Origin: an uncultured Eggerthellaceae bacterium
Lineage (GTDB): Bacteria; Actinomycetota; Coriobacteriia; Coriobacteriales; Eggerthellaceae
NCBI GenBank assembly: GCA_910577495.1
Contig: CAJTML010000016.1
Span: forward strand, 1 to 22,896
DNA length: 22,896 nucleotides
Reading direction: 5' to 3'
This document shows, piece after piece, positions 20,583-22,896 of this stretch (within the stretch, counting starts at the first letter, position 1; each line of letters starts with the position of its first letter). The position numbers and the translations under genes were made by a program. The notes beneath the pieces are model-generated. The model had not been told where the DNA came from, searched no databases, and was given only the letters and a program-made list of their open reading frames with translations.

Positions 20583-21377
20583 TCACACTAAGCGATACGA
20601 GAGCAGCTCGGGGCGACCCGTCCACGGGTCGGGCGCAATAAGCGAATCCAGGTTGAAAACTTCGCGCATCATGTCCGCATTCATGATCTCATCAGGTGTC
20701 CCCGCGACGCGCACGGTGCCATCTTTAAGCGCCAACATCCAATCAGCGCAGCGCGCCGCCAAGTTCAGCTCGTGGATAACCAGCACGATCGTTTTGCCTT
20801 GCTCCCGATTGAGCCGCTGCAACAACTCAAGTATCTCCAGCTGATGCGCCATATCCAAATACGTTGTCGGCTCATCCAACAAAATGAGCGGCGTATCCTG
20901 CGCCAACGCAAGCGCAATCCACGCACGCTGCCGCTGCCCGCCCGAAAGCGCACTGAGTGTTCGCTTCGCAAACTCATCCATATGCGTCACCTCAAGCGCC
21001 CACGCCACAGCCCGCTTATCTTCATCGTTAAGCCGACCGAATCCCTTTTGATGCGGGTAGCGACCATACGACACCAGCTCATCTACCGTAAGCCCACCGG
21101 GCGCTTGCGGCGCTTGGGGCAAAAACGCCATCTGACGAGCCACTTCAGTGTCCTTCATCCCCGCCATGGCCTGCTCGAACAAATACACCGACCCCTCGCC
21201 CAGTGGCAGCGTGCGCGCCAGCGCCTTGAGCAGTGTGGACTTGCCGCATCCATTCGGCCCGATAATGGCTGTAATTTTGCCCGCAGGAAATGACACGTCC
21301 TGAGCAGGCACGATCACCTTCGACCCGTACCCAACCGATATGCCTTCGCCTCGCAAAGCTGTTTTCTCAGAACTCAT
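20583..21377 (-). CDS. Siderophore/heme ABC importer ATPase (FepC/FhuC type)
   Basis: 264 residues from ATG at 21377 after AGAAGG. A GTG at 21392 overlapping the permease stop (GTGA) is an alternative that would add five residues. Walker A is GPNGCGKST, the Q-loop region is AFLPQAPQAPGGLTVDELV, the signature is LSGGQRQRAWIALALAQ, Walker B is LILLDEP and the switch His is in VIHELNLAARC. GRYPHQ is typical of iron-siderophore importer ATPases. It powers the two FecCD permeases just upstream on the same strand, with junctions that suggest translational coupling. The substrate-binding lipoprotein is not in the window. The TGA stop is in element J. Confidence 0.93.
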   Translation of the reverse strand: MSSEKTALRGEGISVGYGSKVIVPAQDVSFPAGKITAIIGPNGCGKSTLLKALARTLPLGEGSVYLFEQAMAGMKDTEVARQMAFLPQAPQAPGGLTVDELVSYGRYPHQKGFGRLNDEDKRAVAWALEVTHMDEFAKRTLSALSGGQRQRAWIALALAQDTPLILLDEPTTYLDMAHQLEILELLQRLNREQGKTIVLVIHELNLAARCADWMLALKDGTVRVAGTPDEIMNADMMREVFNLDSLIAPDPWTGRPELLSYRLV

Positions 21378-21388
21378 GACGCCTTCTC

Positions 21389-22468
21389 TCACGACTTCGC
21401 CAACAAATACAAGAAGTACGGCGCACCAATGATGGCCACCACAATGCCCACTGGAATCTCCACTGGCAACAACAGCGTTCGCGAAATCACGTCGGCAAAT
21501 AGCATCAACACGGCTCCGACCAGCACTGTTGCAGGAATAAGCAGGCGAAAATCAGGGCCGACTAAGCGCCTTGCCATATGCGGGCACACCAGACCCACAA
21601 AGCTCAAGCCGCCGCCCACCGCGCAGCACACACTTGACGCGCCCACGGCAAGCGCCAGCAACACCGACGTCTGGCGCTTCACGTTGACGCCAACGCCCGT
21701 GGCCAGCAACGAACCGAGCGCCATCACGTTGAGCGTGCGCGATTTGTACAATATGGCGAAAACCAGCACGGCCAACACCACCGCCAGCATGACAACATTT
21801 TCCCAGTTCGCACCCCAAATATTGCCCGCCAGCCAATTTTGCACGAACGCGTAATCCGAATCGGGCAATCGCAGCATAATCATGGACGTCACGCTGGCAA
21901 GCCCCGTGGACATGGCCACGCCAACCAGCAGCAGACGCCGCGGCGAAGCCACCCCGCGCACCACCGAAAACTTCCAGTCCAGCACGGCCACCACAACCGA
22001 ACCGACAAACGCCAGCACCGGAAGCACCAGTGTGAGCGAGATCCCACTCACGGGCACCAGCAGAATAAACAGCGCAATCAAAAGTCCCGCGCCGGCGTTC
22101 AGTCCCAAAATGCCCGGCTCGGCCATATCGTTTCGCGAAACGCCTTGCAGCACGCACCCCGAAAGCGCCAACCCAATGCCCACCAACAGCGAGCAAAGCA
22201 CGCGCGGCAGTCGCAGCTGCACGAGCGTGAAGATCAGCCCCGAATCCGCCGTGCCCGTCAGCACACTCACCAGGTCATCCAGCGTATAGGGCGTATACCC
22301 TGCGTTGATATCCAGCCAAAAGCCGACAAGCGCCAGTGCGACCAGGACGGCGAACAACACGACCGTGCGCATGCGGCGGGTATGCAGGGCGCAGTCGAAG
22401 GCACGACGCGCACGACAGGTGCGAGCGTCTTTTTCACGGACACGATTACGCGTGCTTGTCTCACTCAT
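21389..22468 (-). CDS. FecCD-family permease of a siderophore/heme ABC importer
   Basis: 359 residues from ATG at 22468 (MSETSTRNRVREK). The start overlaps the upstream permease stop (ATGAGTGA), a sign of coupled translation; the open frame to 22522 lacks support. After a basic N-terminal region of about 40 residues come about nine or ten hydrophobic helices. BtuC/FecCD motifs are visible: LRLPRVLCSLLVGIGLALSG, ILGLNAGAGLLIA, FVGLVCPHMARRLVG and DVISRTLLLPVEIPVG at the end. It probably pairs with the neighbouring permease as a heterodimer. The substrate is probably a ferric siderophore or heme, inferred from family only. Confidence 0.93.
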   Translation of the reverse strand: MSETSTRNRVREKDARTCRARRAFDCALHTRRMRTVVLFAVLVALALVGFWLDINAGYTPYTLDDLVSVLTGTADSGLIFTLVQLRLPRVLCSLLVGIGLALSGCVLQGVSRNDMAEPGILGLNAGAGLLIALFILLVPVSGISLTLVLPVLAFVGSVVVAVLDWKFSVVRGVASPRRLLLVGVAMSTGLASVTSMIMLRLPDSDYAFVQNWLAGNIWGANWENVVMLAVVLAVLVFAILYKSRTLNVMALGSLLATGVGVNVKRQTSVLLALAVGASSVCCAVGGGLSFVGLVCPHMARRLVGPDFRLLIPATVLVGAVLMLFADVISRTLLLPVEIPVGIVVAIIGAPYFLYLLAKS

Positions 22469-22896
22469 CTTCGCCCACCCCCTCTTGATGTCGCGCGCAC
22501 CAAATAAAAAACGGCACACCAATGATGGCGAAAATCAGCCCGATCGGGGTCTCGGACGGCGCATTAATGGTTCGCGAAATCACGTCTGCCACCAGCATAA
22601 AGAACGCACCGCCCACCATGGACGCCGGTATAACCGCGCGATAGTCAAAGCCCACCACGCGCCTGACCAGGTGCGGCACCATAAGGCCGACAAAAGCAAT
22701 GGGACCTGCCAGCGCAACGGCAGCGCCAGCCAAAACCAGCACCACCAAAAGACACAAAAGCCGACTCCGACCAACCTTGATGCCCAAGCCGGTTGCCGCG
22801 TCATCACCCAAGCTCAGAAGCGTGATTCGCTTCGAGAGCGCAAGCGACGCCACCAGTGCCACAATCATAAACGGCGCGGTCATCACCAGGGTGGAT
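22461..22896 (-). CDS. FecCD-family permease, C-terminal part
   Basis: The gene continues past the right edge; 144 codons are present. FecCD motifs: SLGDDAATGLG, GPIAFVGLMVPHLVRRVVG, DVISRTINAPSETPIGLIFA, ending RHQEGVGEDE. It overlaps the next permease by 8 bp. The shared PHLVRR and DVISRT blocks show it is a paralogue of the downstream permease, forming the second half of the membrane channel. Confidence 0.92.
   Translation of the reverse strand, partial: STLVMTAPFMIVALVASLALSKRITLLSLGDDAATGLGIKVGRSRLLCLLVVLVLAGAAVALAGPIAFVGLMVPHLVRRVVGFDYRAVIPASMVGGAFFMLVADVISRTINAPSETPIGLIFAIIGVPFFIWCARHQEGVGEDE

Larger units (their letters stand above)
20351..20586. repeat. REPIN-like element J, composite, reverse orientation, duplicated left junction
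   Basis: Unit 20359-20385, Q element, hairpin, unit 20560-20586. The units are perfect inverted copies (GACAAAGG/TTCAAAT). Read on the minus strand, the order unit-hairpin-Q-unit equals element H. The first eight bases GTGACAAA are duplicated outside at 20351-20358. The right unit holds the TGA of the ABC ATPase gene. Confidence 0.93.

Noticed and set aside
2731..20586. DNA uptake sequences paired as terminators, as in Neisseria
   Set aside because: The units are not the terminator stem; a separate hairpin lies between them. Units are long, internally paired and accompanied by a RAYT. Copy number genome-wide would be needed to revisit this.

Overview
The window looks like chromosome of an anaerobic gut or oral actinobacterium of the class Coriobacteriia, probably Eggerthellaceae. 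This is inferred from gene content, not from a marker gene. The clues are two Tat-exported flavin reductase-like lipoproteins, a 12-helix membrane protein fused to a LuxR-type DNA-binding domain and divergent from one of them, an agmatine/putrescine catabolic locus, and a moderately high G+C content.

Layout. 1-2730: start of an amino-acid antiporter and putrescine carbamoyltransferase (minus strand), divergent from an AguR-like membrane LuxR regulator broken by an in-frame TGA. 2852-5617: DHA2 efflux transporter and a DUF4143 ATPase with three evenly spaced palindromes upstream. 5940-7409: Tat/lipoprotein FAD reductase. 7589-7663: tRNA-Gly(CCC). 7822-8583: a single-domain HUH Y1 transposase of the REP-associated (RAYT) type. 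8788-12720: iron-sulfur aldo/keto reductase, LysR regulator, exported flavodoxin, aldo/keto reductase remnant and hexapeptide acetyltransferase. 12801-16203: LuxR/MFS-like sensor divergent from a second Tat FAD reductase. 16425-18779: iscU-iscS divergent from an Rrf2 regulator. 18884-20159: HsmA-like membrane protein and a TetR regulator. 20583-22896: FecCD-type siderophore/heme ABC importer (ATPase and two permeases, the last incomplete).

The most striking content is a dispersed repeat family. I count 18 copies of a 27-bp unit with the plan GTGAC-N5-GTCAC-N7-GTCAC. Sixteen are arranged as eight inverted pairs, each forming an element of about 120-126 bp; most elements have a strong bidirectional terminator hairpin between the units. 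Two pairs and one half-element also carry all or part of a second, unrelated 103-bp palindromic element. The RAYT gene lies between two of these pairs, so I read the whole as a REPIN-RAYT system: REP doublets plus their cognate transposase. Unusually, the units sit exactly on gene ends. Eleven stop codons lie inside units, one gene reads through a unit, and another stops directly against one. The elements therefore act as gene-end cassettes supplying the stop codon, sometimes a short C-terminal tail, and the terminator. One unit carries three coordinated substitutions that preserve base pairing, which argues that the folded form matters.
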